A DNA stretch of 64,000 nucleotides from positions 128,759,624 to 128,823,623 of the forward strand of contig OW121851.1 in assembly GCA_933228895.1 (NCBI GenBank). The letters run 5' to 3'. The position numbers and the translations under genes were made by a program. The DNA is from Platycnemis pennipes. Lineage: Eukaryota > Arthropoda > Insecta > Odonata > Platycnemididae. Within the stretch, counting starts at the first letter, position 1. Each line of letters starts with the position of its first letter. The notes under the pieces are model-generated. The model had not been told where the DNA came from. It worked only from the letters and a program-made list of their open reading frames with translations, and searched no databases. Positions 11,691-23,384 of the stretch are shown piece by piece.

Positions 11691-12465
11691 TTATAATGCT
11701 TTGGAAATAATTAACGGTTGTGACAAGCAATGCATCACCCCACAGCAATATAAAACGATTCTTACTCGTACCAGAACATAACAGTACGGTTATTTTCAAG
11801 TCTTCATTTCCATTATGTGACCAATCGTAAAAAAGTTGTATCCAGCACAAAATATATTCTTCACTGAACCAGCCCGCATTATCACTCCAGACTTTTGAAA
11901 GCCTCCTCTCCTTCACGTCATGATATGGGCTTTGTTTCTGATGGAAACCACGTCATGGGATCACCTTTTTAATCCTTTCTTTTCTTCAATTACATGACGG
12001 TCAGACTTCGCAATTACCCACAAGCTCACTTCCCTCACTTCTTTTTCTAACTAGTATTTTTGCTGTTTTCGTGTTAATTTTAAGCGTATTGCAAATATTC
12101 ATGCTGTTGTAGGTAACATTAACAACGAGTAGTACTAATCATGACACTATGGTGAATTATAGATCTCTTACAGGTTAAAATTATTAACATAATCTGCCTT
12201 CTTCATGTAATGTGTGGAGTTCTTTCCCCATCGTGTCATTGCCGCTTTCTTTCTCACGACAATGCCGCAGCCACGGTTTGCAAGTGATATATTATAAAGA
12301 GTAATCCAAAATTACAACAATATTCTCGACATTCTCAAGGGTATGAACTTTTCTGACCAGAGTACTCATGAGAGAAGCAGAAGAGTTGAATGTGGATGAC
12401 TTGTTCCGTCAAAGTCCATTTTCTTAAAATTTCAAAATATTATTTTCTTCCACAGAATGAGATTT
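11691..12465. other. AT-rich flank of the Penelope-like remnant
   Basis: No intact frame. A decayed continuation of the Penelope ORF may extend below 12466 on the minus strand, but I cannot trace it residue by residue. Confidence 0.3.
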
Positions 12466-12848
12466 AATTGCCTAAAAATTTAAGTTTTCCCTCCATTTCT
12501 CTTTCCAGAGTGAAATAAATACCCTTGCATAACGAATTTAAGTATCCGACGAAACGATGTAGCTGTCGGGGTGTTCCCGTTCAGACCGCAAGTATATCGT
12601 CAACGCGTCTGCACCAAACACTGATGTTCTATGCTCTCCTTGGATTGGATGTGAAAACTTTTTTCTTCAATTCGTTCATCACTAGATCCGCGAGCTGAGA
12701 TGATAAAGGAGAACCTATTTCTAATTCTATGATTTCACCGTAAAACTCTCCGTTTAGAACTAAGGAATTCTGTTCAACACACACTTTATTAAGGTAGGCA
12801 TATTGCGCGAGGTACGATGGTTTTGCATCTGAATCCTTCAAAACTTGT
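12466..12848 (-). pseudogene. Penelope-like element reverse transcriptase fragment
   Basis: Minus-strand translation shows Penelope-type RT landmarks in one frame: LNGEFYGEIIELEIGSPLSS (the usual form is NGxFYxQxxGxxMGSPLSP), then WCRRVDDILAV (catalytic YVDD box with the Tyr replaced), then FTLEREMEGKLKFLG. In-frame stops at 12629-12631 (TAG) and 12581-12583 (TGA), plus a TAA near 12467, break the frame, so it is a fossil. An upstream stop near 12848 and the absence of N-terminal RT or a GIY-YIG endonuclease show truncation on both sides. The enzyme normally copies element RNA at an exposed DNA end. Confidence 0.75.
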
Positions 12849-13225
12849 TATGAAACCCTTAATGCCTGTGACAAATGAATACTAATACATATATTGGATA
12901 CGTCAAACAAAAATCCAAGAAAAAAACTGGTTTGTTCGGCAAACGAATAGGGCTTTGAAAAGAAGGAACTGTCTTCTTTAAGCATGGTATTAATTCAAAC
13001 TATTTTCACAGTGTATAATAGCATCAATTGAGAATGTATATTTTTATTTCTTATGTTTTATGCTCCTAATCAATCATAAATATTCTAATAATAAAGGATG
13101 ATTACAATTTATAGCAAAAATTGAAAGAGGATCTTTATTAAAATAAGACTTAGGGAAAACAAGGTTTAGAGAACATGAGCTCTACTTCTTCCACTTTGTA
13201 AACAATCCTCATATTACATGCATTG
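12849..13225. other. AT-rich, nothing recognised
   Basis: No coding, repeat or RNA signal seen between the Penelope fragment and the inverted repeat that starts at 13226. Confidence 0.35.
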
Positions 13226-13480
13226 GCAATAAATGAAAAACTTGAAGTACTTTTCCACACATTTAATAATCACACTATGCGTTTCAACTCGCAGAGTCAT
13301 CATTAGTCCATTCCCTTTCATTCCCATCCTTATACAATTAATTACCCCCGGTCTGAAGCGCATATTAGAGCGGAAACGGACTTGAAAACACCCACGTAAT
13401 AGAGACACTTGCACTCTGTGAGTTGAAACGCGTAGTGTGCTTATTAAATCTGTGGAAAAGTACTTAAAGTTTTTCATTGC
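13226..13480. repeat. ~70-bp inverted repeat around a SINE-like 3' module
   Basis: The left arm (13226-13297) and right arm (13411-13480) are inverted copies with several mismatches. Each carries GTTGAAACGC followed by a TATTAAA and TGTGGAAAAGTAC tail, the same layout as the hammerhead-like loci at 11.6, 16.1, 24.1 and 24.7 kb. The left arm on the minus strand also shows AATGATGACTC before GTTGAAAC, a degenerate hammerhead core. The centre (about 13300-13400) is a separate module, CCGGTCTGAAGCGC plus GACTTGAAAACACCCA, also found at 14.9 kb and in part at 63.2 kb. Confidence 0.6.
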
Positions 13481-14448
13481 TGGATACCTTCCACTATATC
13501 AAGCCTGGATCTGTTGGTTACATTTACAAGATTTCCAATAAACAAAGGTAAGAAAAGAACATTTATGCATATCATTTTTAATCACTGGTGTGCACATTAA
13601 AACGCTTTGAAATATTTTTTTACTAATTTATGTAAACATATTTTCGATATATTTATGTACGTAACGAAGCAAAAAAAAACTGCCTCAGCATAGTATCTCT
13701 ATGTTTTGCAGAAATTTGCGTTAGTACAGTTTGGCATATGTGGCTCATTAATAACGGGTTGTGCAAGTGAATAATTCGACAATAATATAACGAGAAATAA
13801 TTTTCAAATCATTCTTTGAGCGTGGGTGAAGCATACGCGGATCCTTCTCGAATATTCCTGCAAGGACAAGGGCTGCATTCTGGGTAAAAACTTCGATCTC
13901 CGGCTCAAGAATCGTCCGCAGGCTAGATGGAGGGCAGTATTTCAAACCCCATGTACGTCTCGTCTTTTGAAAATAGACTTGCAGGATTTGACACCCAATC
14001 CGATGAACTAGTAACAGAACAAACTTCCGATAGTGTGTTGCCATTCCCCCTGAATCTGTTCTCCCACTTAATTGAGGAACGTCAGCTCCGTTTACGCGAC
14101 CCTTCTTCCAATTTCTCCCCACCTAGGTAGGAATCGTTTTTCAGCCTCTTAAAGCTAAAATTAGTAACACCCTATTATCGAAGCCATTTTTATTGTACGC
14201 AGCAGACGATTGAGAGAGCAGCCTTATCATTTGCAAAAACCTATCGATTGATAATATGACGTTCAGAGTTGAGAATAATCAAAAAACGTGGATCGCTGAG
14301 TTTTATAGGAGATATGTTTCTTCCGCTTCTCTGAAACGGGATCAAAATATATTCCACTAGAAACCAAACTGAATTAATACTTAAAATGAGAGAATTCAAT
14401 CGTTACGATTACCCGCGCTCCTATTTGCTCGTTGGTAAAGCAAGCACA
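13481..14448. other. AT-rich, unrecognised
   Basis: Short overlapping frames on both strands at 13748-14130 have no recognised domain; I consider them chance. Confidence 0.3.
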
Positions 14449-14560
14449 TCCTCATCTACATTTTACACAGCGAGCAACCCTTAAGGAGTGTGGCGGGGGA
14501 TGAATAATCACTAATCAAGCACCACATCAATATCATCTACCTATTTGCACTTGGGAACTC
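14449..14560 (-). mobile_element. degenerate LINE 3' tail (type D)
   Basis: CATCTACATTTTACA followed by a GAGTGTGGCGGGGGATGA segment has the arrangement of the LINE A and B 3' ends (CATCTACA tail, then GTGTGTGGCAGGGGGTGA) but is diverged. It is probably the 3' end of a further, related LINE lineage; no ORF remains. Confidence 0.4.
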
Positions 14561-15640
14561 AAAAGTAATAACGTAGTGATAAAATAAAATTCGTAGTATT
14601 TCGATATATTTTCTGCCATCTTCCTGTTTTTCTATAAGCAGCCAAAAGTAAACCGCTATTTACCATTGCAAGCTTCCAACTATTTTAAATGTGAGTGTCC
14701 CGTTTTTTATATTTTTGTGTTTCTATGTTTTTCGTGTGCTATCATCGCGTGTGTTTCATCGGCTCTTCTGAGTGCTACTTCCGTGATATATATATATGGG
14801 GAGACATTCAACGGGAGAAGTTACTTTAAATTACAACGTTAGAGTACTGAATTTCAAAAGTGATGAACTTGGTCTTTAAATAGCTAAAATATAGGATATT
14901 TTTTCATGGGTGTTTTCAAGTCTGTTTCCGCACTAATAGGCGCTTCAGACCGGGAGGAAAGGTATAATGATAGGAATGGAAGGGATGGGGGCCTCTAGGA
15001 TATTTCAAAATGAATATGTGGGTTTTTGTAACCTTTTAGTACTTATTACAAAAGATATGAATGTAGTTGTGTTTCTTTAAAACTCTGCACACAGACGTCA
15101 CTGGAATTGCTACTTCACGACAAGCCTTCCGAAGTAAATTCTTAAGGCTACGCGTGGAAGACTCTCACTCGTTCAACACGTTCTTCAGTCACTGCTGTTC
15201 GAGCCGTGCTCTTCCCGGTGTCTTAAGACTGATGGCACCATCTACAGATGTAATTATAAATTAGAGGATTACAATGGAGCTTATTTCGGAAAGCATGTTT
15301 CACTGTAACTATAGATTCAGTCCTTGCAAAGTGTAAAACACAAAAATCTTTCTTCTCACTAGTCGCCATATTTCCTACTAGCGCTTCCTAACGGAAGATA
15401 GAGGAAACAGTGCATGTGCACAGGTGTAACAACAAAACTGTTTGAGTTGCTCTTTCATTTTATGTATTGTACATAGTTGTAAGTTAAATGGAATAAATAC
15501 TACAAAGCCTTAAAACCCGGATATTCATCTTGAAACACCATGTAGTGGTTGAGGAGGGGGCTAAAGCTGACGTAATTTCAGACATTAATAATAGGGGGTG
15601 GGGGATGACAAAAAGAAAAGGAGAGTGGGAAGGGTTGAGG
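14561..15640. other. intergenic with a SINE-like 3' module at 14905-14990
   Basis: Mostly unrecognised. On the minus strand 14905-14990 matches the module in the centre of the 13.2-13.5 kb inverted repeat (CCGGTCTGAAGCGCCTATTA then GACTTGAAAACACCCA). The same CCGGTCTGAA segment occurs in the SINE at 63.2 kb, so this is likely a 5'-truncated SINE tail. Confidence 0.45.
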
Positions 15641-15649
15641 AAATTCTCG

Positions 15650-15725
15650 TGCCGGCATACTCAAAAGGTAGAGTGCTCTAGAAGTTCGCGGATTTAAGTC
15701 CCATATGACGGGCACAGCGCTGCAC
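15650..15725 (+). mobile_element. tRNA-like SINE head
   Basis: GGTAGAGTGCTCTAGAAG followed by GGATTTAAGTCCC is spaced like tRNA A and B boxes. It is too diverged and unpaired to be a functional tRNA; a SINE 5' head is the best reading. Confidence 0.4.
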
Positions 15726-15824
15726 TGGAAGTGGTCTGAACACAAGCTAACACCTTACGCAACTAAGAACCGGTGTTCAGATGTCTTCGACGCCCCCGGA
15801 AGACTTCTATTGGAATAAAACATC

Positions 15825-15895
15825 CACCCCCAATGGGAGTAGAACCAGGAAATGGCCCCCAGTGCTTTGGCCATTTAAGCAGTATGAATGTCTAA
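15825..15895 (-). mobile_element. tRNA-like SINE head, minus strand
   Basis: On the minus strand GCTTAAATGGCCAAAGCAC is followed by GGTTCTACTCCC, an A-box/B-box arrangement of tRNA-derived SINEs. No cloverleaf is evident. Confidence 0.4.
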
Positions 15896-16039
15896 AAATT
15901 TTAATGGGGCTACATCTGGGATGTTCTACCCTCGGCCCAGAACGGTGATATTGGTGCCAAAGGGGAAAACATAGCACAAATACTTATTTAAATTTATCCC
16001 GAAAGATATTTAGGTATTTTTTTCAACGAGTCTCTTTCT

Positions 16040-16132
16040 GAATGAGAAGATGCAACTTACGAAAATTTCCACAGACTTTATTTTGCTGGTACAACGCGTT
16101 TCGACGCTAACGCGTTATTCTCAGGATTTCGA
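16040..16132 (-). ncRNA. hammerhead-ribozyme-like core with Penelope-type tail
   Basis: On the minus strand CTGAGAAT, a stem ACGC/GCGT around GTTA, CGAAAC and the palindrome ACGCGT are followed by AATAAA, TGTGGAAA and AAGT. The order matches the loci at 11.6, 13.4, 24.1 and 24.7 kb although the primary sequence differs, which suggests conservation of structure. The core departs from the CTGATGA consensus (CTGAGAA), so activity may be lost. Confidence 0.45.
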
Positions 16133-16454
16133 GTCTCTTTATTTTCATCAGTGAGGCACTTTTCGTGGCATTTATTTTTTAAAGTATTAGTAATATCATT
16201 ACTCATCAAGCATAGAGTTTACTTACAAAATCAAATTTATTTACTGAGAAATGCGGCCAAAGGCAATTTCTACACTAATTAAATGGCCCACTGCCTTAAA
16301 AATCTTGGACACCCCTGAGCTAAATGATAATGGAGATCAGACATGCACGCAATATAACAAGTTGTTATGCTCGCTCATGTGCTTTGTGACCCCGAATTCA
16401 CGTCAGTCACTTTGCAATACGCAGCTCCTTAAAGTCCTTACCGATTTACAGAAG

Positions 16455-16540
16455 GCACCTCGGTATCCTAAGGCACTAGGCGCGATGCCGAGGTATTCTG
16501 GTTCAAGTCCCGCTCAATCTGGACGATTTTCCCCCTAAAT
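16455..16540 (+). mobile_element. tRNA-like SINE head
   Basis: GGTATCCTAAGGCACTAGGC then TCTGGTTCAAGTCCCGC gives an A-box-like and a near-perfect B-box motif with tRNA-like spacing. The sequence beyond is unrelated, as in a SINE. Confidence 0.45.
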
Positions 16541-16611
16541 CCTGCGAACTGAATTCTGAAACAGGGGTTCATGTCAGCAGGAAACTTCACTAGGACCAAT
16601 CGCGGCCAGTT

Positions 16612-16712
16612 CGTGGTCCCATCAAACCTCTGTCGCAACCAGGATATAAACCCGAAACTTTCGGAAAAGAAGAAAGTGCTCTAGCCACTTAACCAACATG
16701 GGCAATCTAGTA
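16612..16712 (-). mobile_element. tRNA-like SINE head, minus strand
   Basis: On the minus strand GTTGGTTAAGTGGCTAGAGC is followed by GGGTTTATATCCTGG. The A-box region closely resembles that of the complete SINE at 6.2 kb, so it is probably a truncated copy of the same group. Confidence 0.5.
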
Positions 16713-18582
16713 CGGTGGGTGTTTTGAAAAGGCCTTGAGGGGCAGTTACCCTCTTTCTTAATGAAGGCCATTTTTTAGAAGAGGGATCGTACAGCGATAG
16801 TGGAGGAAGAAGGAAGAGAAATAGTATAAGAGGTTTTATGAAGTACATCCTGCGTTATAAGGAGTCAATTTTTCGATGTATTTTATATATTGTTAGCTCT
16901 CTTTGATTGATAGAGAGAGAAGTATGGAGAAATAATGACTTGCGAATTTTCGAAAATTGTTTTCCATCGCTTTATTTCATCAGTTAAACGATATTTCTTA
17001 AAATGACGTTGGTAATACCACCATTTTCCACGAAATATGATTATGAAAAAGTGCTTAATAATTTTTTTCATATCTGTCAACTTCTTATGTAGCATTTATT
17101 TCATTAATAGTTTATTTCGTTTCCTGATAACTCCAAAGAATATCGAGGCTTCACGGTAAACGTAAAATGGAGCGTAAAAACGTAAAATGGAGAAGTAAAA
17201 ACGTCTGGAGCCGTGCTCTCGATTCCAAGTAGTTTTCCGGATGATCCAGTTCAAATTTTCTCCTCGATTCGATGGCCATAGAATCACAACGATCCTCTTT
17301 ATTTGTACTTACATTAATTGTAGTCTGAGTAGGACCCACTATCATATCTATTTTGTTATGATGATGGAACAGCCTCTCGTTACGGGCATATGCATTCGTA
17401 CGTTGACAGCATACCACTGAATACTACAAAACTTAGGGCCCTTTGGGTCATATTACGACGCATTCAACTAAAAATCATTGAATGAACATTTTACATGGAT
17501 CGTGAGGCCGGGCAGTTATTACCACGCGTTCACAAATCTGAAATATGCCTGACATATATTGATGTTACATGAATATTTATTACTTACTTAATATTTTTCG
17601 CTTTCGATTTCCAGCGCATGAATTAACTTTGCCCGTTTATAAACGTTTACTCACTTTCCGACACCACTGCATTGGCGGCCATCTTGCCTAATGAGTGATG
17701 TTCCTTATATTCAATAGACTATAGGAAAGTAGCTGATGAATACCTGAAGATAGACTCTATTCAATTAATGAAAGGAAGTTTTTCAGCAACTAAGCATATT
17801 TTTTCCACGGTAAAATCAAATTTGAGAAGGAAGAGGTGTTTACCAAATTCACCAAAAGGTTTCGACGAAAAAATACGTAAAACATTCATATCGCATCATC
17901 TTAAGTCTATTTTCATTGCTCAAAACAGTGATGTCGTCCTTTTATATAAAGTCAAATGACGGCTCGATTTCCTATACTTATGGGCTTATTATTATGCGCC
18001 ACTCCAGAGAATTTGAAAGCCCCGGCGCTACCTCTGAAAGCCCCCAAGGAGGAATATCTCTTTCCTCTTCTCGCGTGAGATCTGTGACATTTACATACAT
18101 ATACATACATGAAATACATTTTGCACCCAGAAACTCGCAGGTGTACATAACGCCACTGGTGTTTCGTTGGGATTTCTAGCGTTAGAGTGCACTTAGAGCA
18201 CGGGAAGGTGCATGGCCATACATGCTTCCGGCCTTCCACTCGAATAGACGGTGTAGTTAAGTTAAATTTTTATGCTACGCTCTGAATGTGTAACCTTTCA
18301 TGGTTTAAGCTGAAGCGACACTTCTAGTATGCAGCCGTAATACGCACGTAGTTATTCTTTGAACGAATCTCGGATTCTAAAATTAAGGAAAGTAAATATT
18401 TCCATTCTAAGTGACTGCGGCAATAAACACTGATGTAGAGTAAAACGTCCAAACAAATGATTTCAGAAATCCACCCGATAATAATAAGTATTTTTTTAAA
18501 TCTTGGTATCTTACTGAAAAACAACTCATATGACCGAAACTTTTTATTAAAAATCATTCAAGCAATATATCTCTATTACTTC
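16713..18582. other. intergenic, nothing recognised
   Basis: AT-rich with short domain-less frames (17151-17417 minus, 17768-17959 plus, 17952-18239 minus). An ACATACATAT-type microsatellite lies near 18090-18115. Confidence 0.35.
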
Positions 18583-19195
18583 ATTGTCATTAGACAACTA
18601 TCCTGGGATTGGTTTGATGCAGCTCTCCGTTTAGTTATTCTATCGGCTAATCTATCCATATTTACGTATTTCTTCTCTTTCACATCCTTCAACACTTGTT
18701 CTACATATCTCATACGAGGCCTTCCTTTGCCGGTATTCCCGTTTACTTGTCTTTTGATTGTATTCATTAGGCCATCTATTCTCATGATGTAGCCGATCAA
18801 GTTGTCCCGTCTTCTTTTTAGAGTTTTCAGCACACTTCTTAGGACTTCATCGTTGCTTACTCGGTCGATCCATTTTCTCTTCATCATTCTTCGGTAGCAC
18901 CACATTTCGAATGCTTCCACCCTTTTCTTCTCCGCTGCTGTCATCGTCCAATGCAGCACTGCCGTAAAGAAACTTGATCCAGTTGTAAGTTCTGATGAAT
19001 TGTTTCCTTACTTCCACGCTTGCATTTCCAGCCGTAAGTAGGTTCTACTTTTGATAGAATACTCTCTTTTCCTGGGCTATTCTGCTGACCACTTCTTTCC
19101 TGCTTCATCCATCGATGGTTAGTCGGCTTCCCAGGTAACAGAACTTTTTCACTTGCCAGCTCTTTGAACTCTTCGCTCTATTCCTTAGACAACAA
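18583..19195 (-). mobile_element. RTE-type LINE 3' fragment
   Basis: Minus-strand translation (best frame 18576-18959) gives WTMTAAEKKRVEAFEMWCYR, KWIDRV, LKTLKRRRDNLIGYIMR, GKGRPRMRYVEQV and ending RRAASNQS, the C-terminal region seen in the endonuclease-reverse transcriptase ORFs of RTE-like elements in arthropods. Upstream homology runs to about 19195 but is frameshifted. The start Met of that frame is not the real start, because the ORF is 5'-truncated. The 3' end is close to a degenerate TGA-rich tail. It is the longest of five copies in the window. Confidence 0.75.
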
Positions 19196-20583
19196 TCAAT
19201 TCTAATGTGAAAATTAATATTCAGTCGAATCTCTTAGGCTAAGTAAGGGGTATGAGTTCCGTTGCATTGAGAAACTGTAGCATACGTATCAAGGTATGTA
19301 CTACCATTTCCAAGTACAGCGACCTAGACGATGGATACACAATTAGGAAAAGGATTTAAAAAATCATGTATGCAATTGAAAATATTAATGGGAAAAAGAA
19401 AGAGTGTATAAAACCAACAAAAAATGCTAAGTTCTGGGGAGAAAAGTGATCCTTTTTGATAAAAAAAAGGATTTTTTAAAATCAAAATCGTTAAAAAGGA
19501 TTAGATCAAAAATAGTAGGATATGGGAATGTAATACTGTTCACACCCAGCTCAAACTAAAACATTTACAGTATTTTTAAATATATGGATGATTTTTCGGG
19601 AGTTTAGGTCTTTTATTAAAAATGAAAAATATTCAACTTTTGGCTGACGTTTAGGAAATTGTATTTTTCCTTCTTCAGGGCTTAAGTTCAATAATTGAAT
19701 TTTTTAGTATTTTTAAAGTTATGGCTATTTCGTTGGCCATGGGTAAGTTAACTGATTCAAATACAGACAGTAATGGAAGACAAATCCATGTGTCATAAAT
19801 TTAATTTTAGATCTATAAATGCCCTTGAAAGAAGACATAAAAAAATCATAGGCTACTTGGCATTATTAATGATGAAAAGTACTATCTTCTGGGCTTTAAA
19901 TCTTAGTTTAAACTAAAGCAATCAGAAAAAAATTTCGTTCGGCAAATTTGCGTAACTGTACGCTCACCTGAGTTTCTAATTCACACAAAAGGAGTATGCT
20001 TCCCCTTAATCTGACACATTGGAATATTTGTGTACGAAACTCAGATAAGACTACAGAAATATTACAAACATACGGGGGCTTTCGGGTGGCGAATCACAAT
20101 CCATGTCATCCACACTTCAAAATGGAGTTTATGCTATTTTCACTCGATACTTTATCCAGATCAAGGTCTACAATACTCGCTACTATGCTAGCTTTCCAGT
20201 ATCTTGTGAATAGAAGAAGAAAGTATACTGGCTGGCAAGCATGGTATCGCTAGCATACTCGCTGAGCTACTTGATTTCGTAATTGATGCGGTACTAGTTT
20301 AATAGTAGTTCCCTGTAGGACCCAATGATCCATCGGCCAATAACGTCACGTCATTGACGCTGCACGAGATTCTCTTTTTTTAAATTAGTATAAAAAAACA
20401 CTTCATAACTCTGCCAATGGAAGTGGTTGCTAAGACTCCATTCGGATTATTTCGAAAGGCATTGCATACGCAGCTACATCGTAATTTGTGAATAACCAAA
20501 TAAACTTCAGCACGCTTTCAGTCACGCTAAAATATATAAAAAATATTTTGTTGTCCAGTTGTTTTGGGTTACTTGCAGTATGC
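19196..20583. other. AT-rich intergenic, nothing recognised
   Basis: Contains runs of GGATTTTTTAAAATC-like low-complexity sequence near 19443-19510 and a domain-less frame at 19996-20253. No gene supported. Confidence 0.35.
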
Positions 20584-21178
20584 AACAGGATCTGTGCGAG
20601 CAGACCTTAACCCCACCTCCACTCCCCTCCCTTTCCCTCAAAACAGCCGAGGACGGGAGGTGGATGACGTAAATATCCTTAACGCGGCTCGTTCGGAGGG
20701 CGTCACCTTTGTTAATTTTAATTTTCGATTAATGAGCGGATGGCTCTGGTTAGAAGATTATTTATTTCACTAAAATTTATTTTAAAATGGATCGATCGAG
20801 TGAAAAACGAAGAAGTGGAGTGGGAGAGAAGAGATGTCTACTAAAAACATTAAAAAGAAGACGGGACAACTTAATGGGCCACATATTAAGACACGATGGC
20901 CTGATGAAGACAATCGTCGAAGGAGAAGTGAACGGGAAGAATGGAAAAGGCAGGCCTCGTATGAGTTACATAGAACAGGTCGTAAAGGACGTGAAAGAGA
21001 GGAACTACGTTAATGTGAAGAGGTTGGCCGATAGAAGAATCGAGTGGAGGGCTGCGTCAAACCAATCCTAAGATTGTTGACCGATGATGATGATGTTGAA
21101 AATTTATTTTTCGTTTCCATCTATCGATTTCGTGTAAAAAATAGTGATTTCTCTTTCGAGTAAACTCTCCTATTATCG
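20584..21178 (+). repeat. unidentified ~260-bp repeat R1, copy 1, split by an RTE insertion
   Basis: The segments 20584-20783 and 21099-21178 match 25986-26258: both start near ATCTGTGCGAGCAGACCTT, include GGACGGGAGG then GGGCGTCACCTTT, and end with TTTCGTTTCCATCTA and GAGTAAAC. I could not assign it to a transposon class. A CRE-like word (ATGACGT) is kept in both copies. The RTE fragment at 20784-21098 interrupts it. Confidence 0.7.
20784..21098 (+). mobile_element. RTE-type LINE 3' fragment with 12-bp target duplication
   Basis: The frame 20787-21071 encodes LKTLKRRRDNLMGHILR, GKGRPRMSYIEQV and ends in RRIEWRAASNQS, the RTE C-terminus. The element ends in a TGATGATGATG-type tail. Perfect 12-bp direct repeats AAAATTTATTTT flank it (20772-20783 and 21099-21110) inside repeat R1, proving insertion by target-primed reverse transcription after R1 was in place. 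At 315 bp it is heavily 5'-truncated and cannot encode an active protein. Confidence 0.85.
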
Positions 21179-23384
21179 TGTGAAACCTCCCAGGACGGTT
21201 CCAATTATGCTCAATTCCGCCCTCAACATCAAGTAGAGGCTTCAAGTCTTGTGCTGGATCAACTATCGTGTGAAACGAGAATTATGACCAAATCTGAACC
21301 TCATTCTACAACCTATGACCAAAGTTTCTGCCCTGTATTTAGAATAAACTGGGGATACCACATGAAATTTAAAGAAAAGGTGATTCGAAGAAAGCACTTT
21401 TGAAGCCCTGCGCCCTTACATGGAGGTGATATCTTATCGAAGAGAATCATCATATGAAGCAACTTATAAGACGCATTACTTTCAGAGGCCTTTCACAAGT
21501 TACTTTGATTTGAGCTACGTATACACAAGATATGTAAAAATCCGGACTGTTTTTCATTTACAGCGAAGTAATATTTGTTATATTGTCCATATTCTAGGTG
21601 TGCATTGGAGAACTAGTACTTTACGCATCAGGTAGAGCTCATAGCGTATTCCCATAACTCTGTGGAACTACGACAAAGAAAATAAAAGATAGTTTGGAGA
21701 AGGAGGCCCCTTCAAGCCGTAAAGATCATGGCAAGCGGAGACCTATCTATTGGAAAGGCTATTGAAATATCTAGAACACTTCGAAGTGCACTTCTTGCCC
21801 CCCTTATATGTTTTCGTCTTCTTCTTCAATGAGCCTTCTTGTCCTGCTTCCTTAGCTGCTCAGCGATGGGAAAATCATCAATTGAGTAGCTATTAAAATT
21901 CGATACCAAAATTCATACTAAAGGTTTATCTGCTAATTAAAAGTCAAAGATTCAAATCTTTGACTTTTTACTAGAAGATTTTAATTAAATTTATGAACCA
22001 ACTTCAATGAAATAAGTATGCCTTACAAGAAGTGAGCCCTGTCACCTTTCAATCCATTAATTATGAATAACTTTGTCAATCGCACAACAATAGGAGACTG
22101 ATTTTAATTCATTCCGACTCTTATTCAATTGGAACGTAATGGCAAAAACGACGACAATTGGTTACTCTATCTTTATAATATGATATAATAATGCAATCAC
22201 GATGTGAAATACTAATCTCCCTGTTATATCTTTATGCAGACCGCACTTTGAGAGATTTATCTAATTTGTATGGTCTAATTTTCTCTCCAGAACAAACTCA
22301 AAACAGTATTTTTTCATGAAGCAACTATGAGAATAACTTCAGCTTAATTTAACACAGGTGAAAACCCACAACTGAAAAATACATTTTAAATCGAATTCAG
22401 ACTTTTCCGTGCCCAAGTAATGAAATTAACGAGAAGAAAATGCAAGTAAATAAGCACGCCACGATGGCTGCTTACTCTACCTGATGCAATAAGTTTCTAC
22501 GTCACAGAACACATTTATTGCTTTAATGCACGTTAAACTATTTTAATGGCTAGAGAAAGCTTATGAGGAGTAATGTTTTCAGCATTTTGTTGGCATCAAA
22601 TAACAATGCAGCAGCTTAATACTAAGATGAAATGATAACCGTGCGCAAATTTACTGTTGCAAGTGAAAACCTTACGTATCGGCAACTTTTCCCATTTACC
22701 ATTTAACCCAATGTAAACGACATTTCTCCACCGAGACCTACGCTTCCACTCGCAAAAATAGAGAAAACTCTGGTAATTCTATACCGGCTAATATTTCAAT
22801 ACGATATTACTCCATATAATGAACTCTATTCATACATACATATATTTTCTATCAAAAGATTCCATCAATATTTTCTATTTCAATATTTTCTATCAATTGC
22901 ATCATTTATGTTTCTACAATTAACTATAGTATTTTAGCAGCAGGAAAAAACACACAACAACACCATGAAAGGAACTATGGAAGTGGATGTACATCCACCT
23001 GTAAGTCTATATGCCATAGTTATGTGTTTTATTTATTTTTATTATTTATACCAAAATTTATACCAAAATTAAAACATAAATACCAGTTAAAATATACATG
23101 TATAAGGTACGAGCTCAACCAAAACATCTAATGATCGGAATAGCAAATCCAACGTTTTTTCATAAGAGAGCATTAAAACTTGTCGCGTAGTCGTGTAGAG
23201 TATTACAGGATGTTTTCATTCATAAAATCTAAAATTTACTCTTGGAGAGTTCACGAGAGAGCATCCACTTTAATCCGAGTGCGCCCGTAGGTCCAAGTAA
23301 TGTGCGGATTATCTTGAAATGAGAGACTAGGAAAAAACTTTTGAAGAAAGAAGTACACCCAGTAAATTCTTCCTCTACTACATC
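21179..23384. other. AT-rich intergenic with two short palindromes
   Basis: No gene recognised. A perfect 14-bp stem with a 2-nt loop lies at 21939-21968 (AAAAGTCAAAGATT and its complement), and a 16-bp palindrome GTGGATGTACATCCAC at 22983-22998. Neither has context that suggests a function. Confidence 0.4.
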
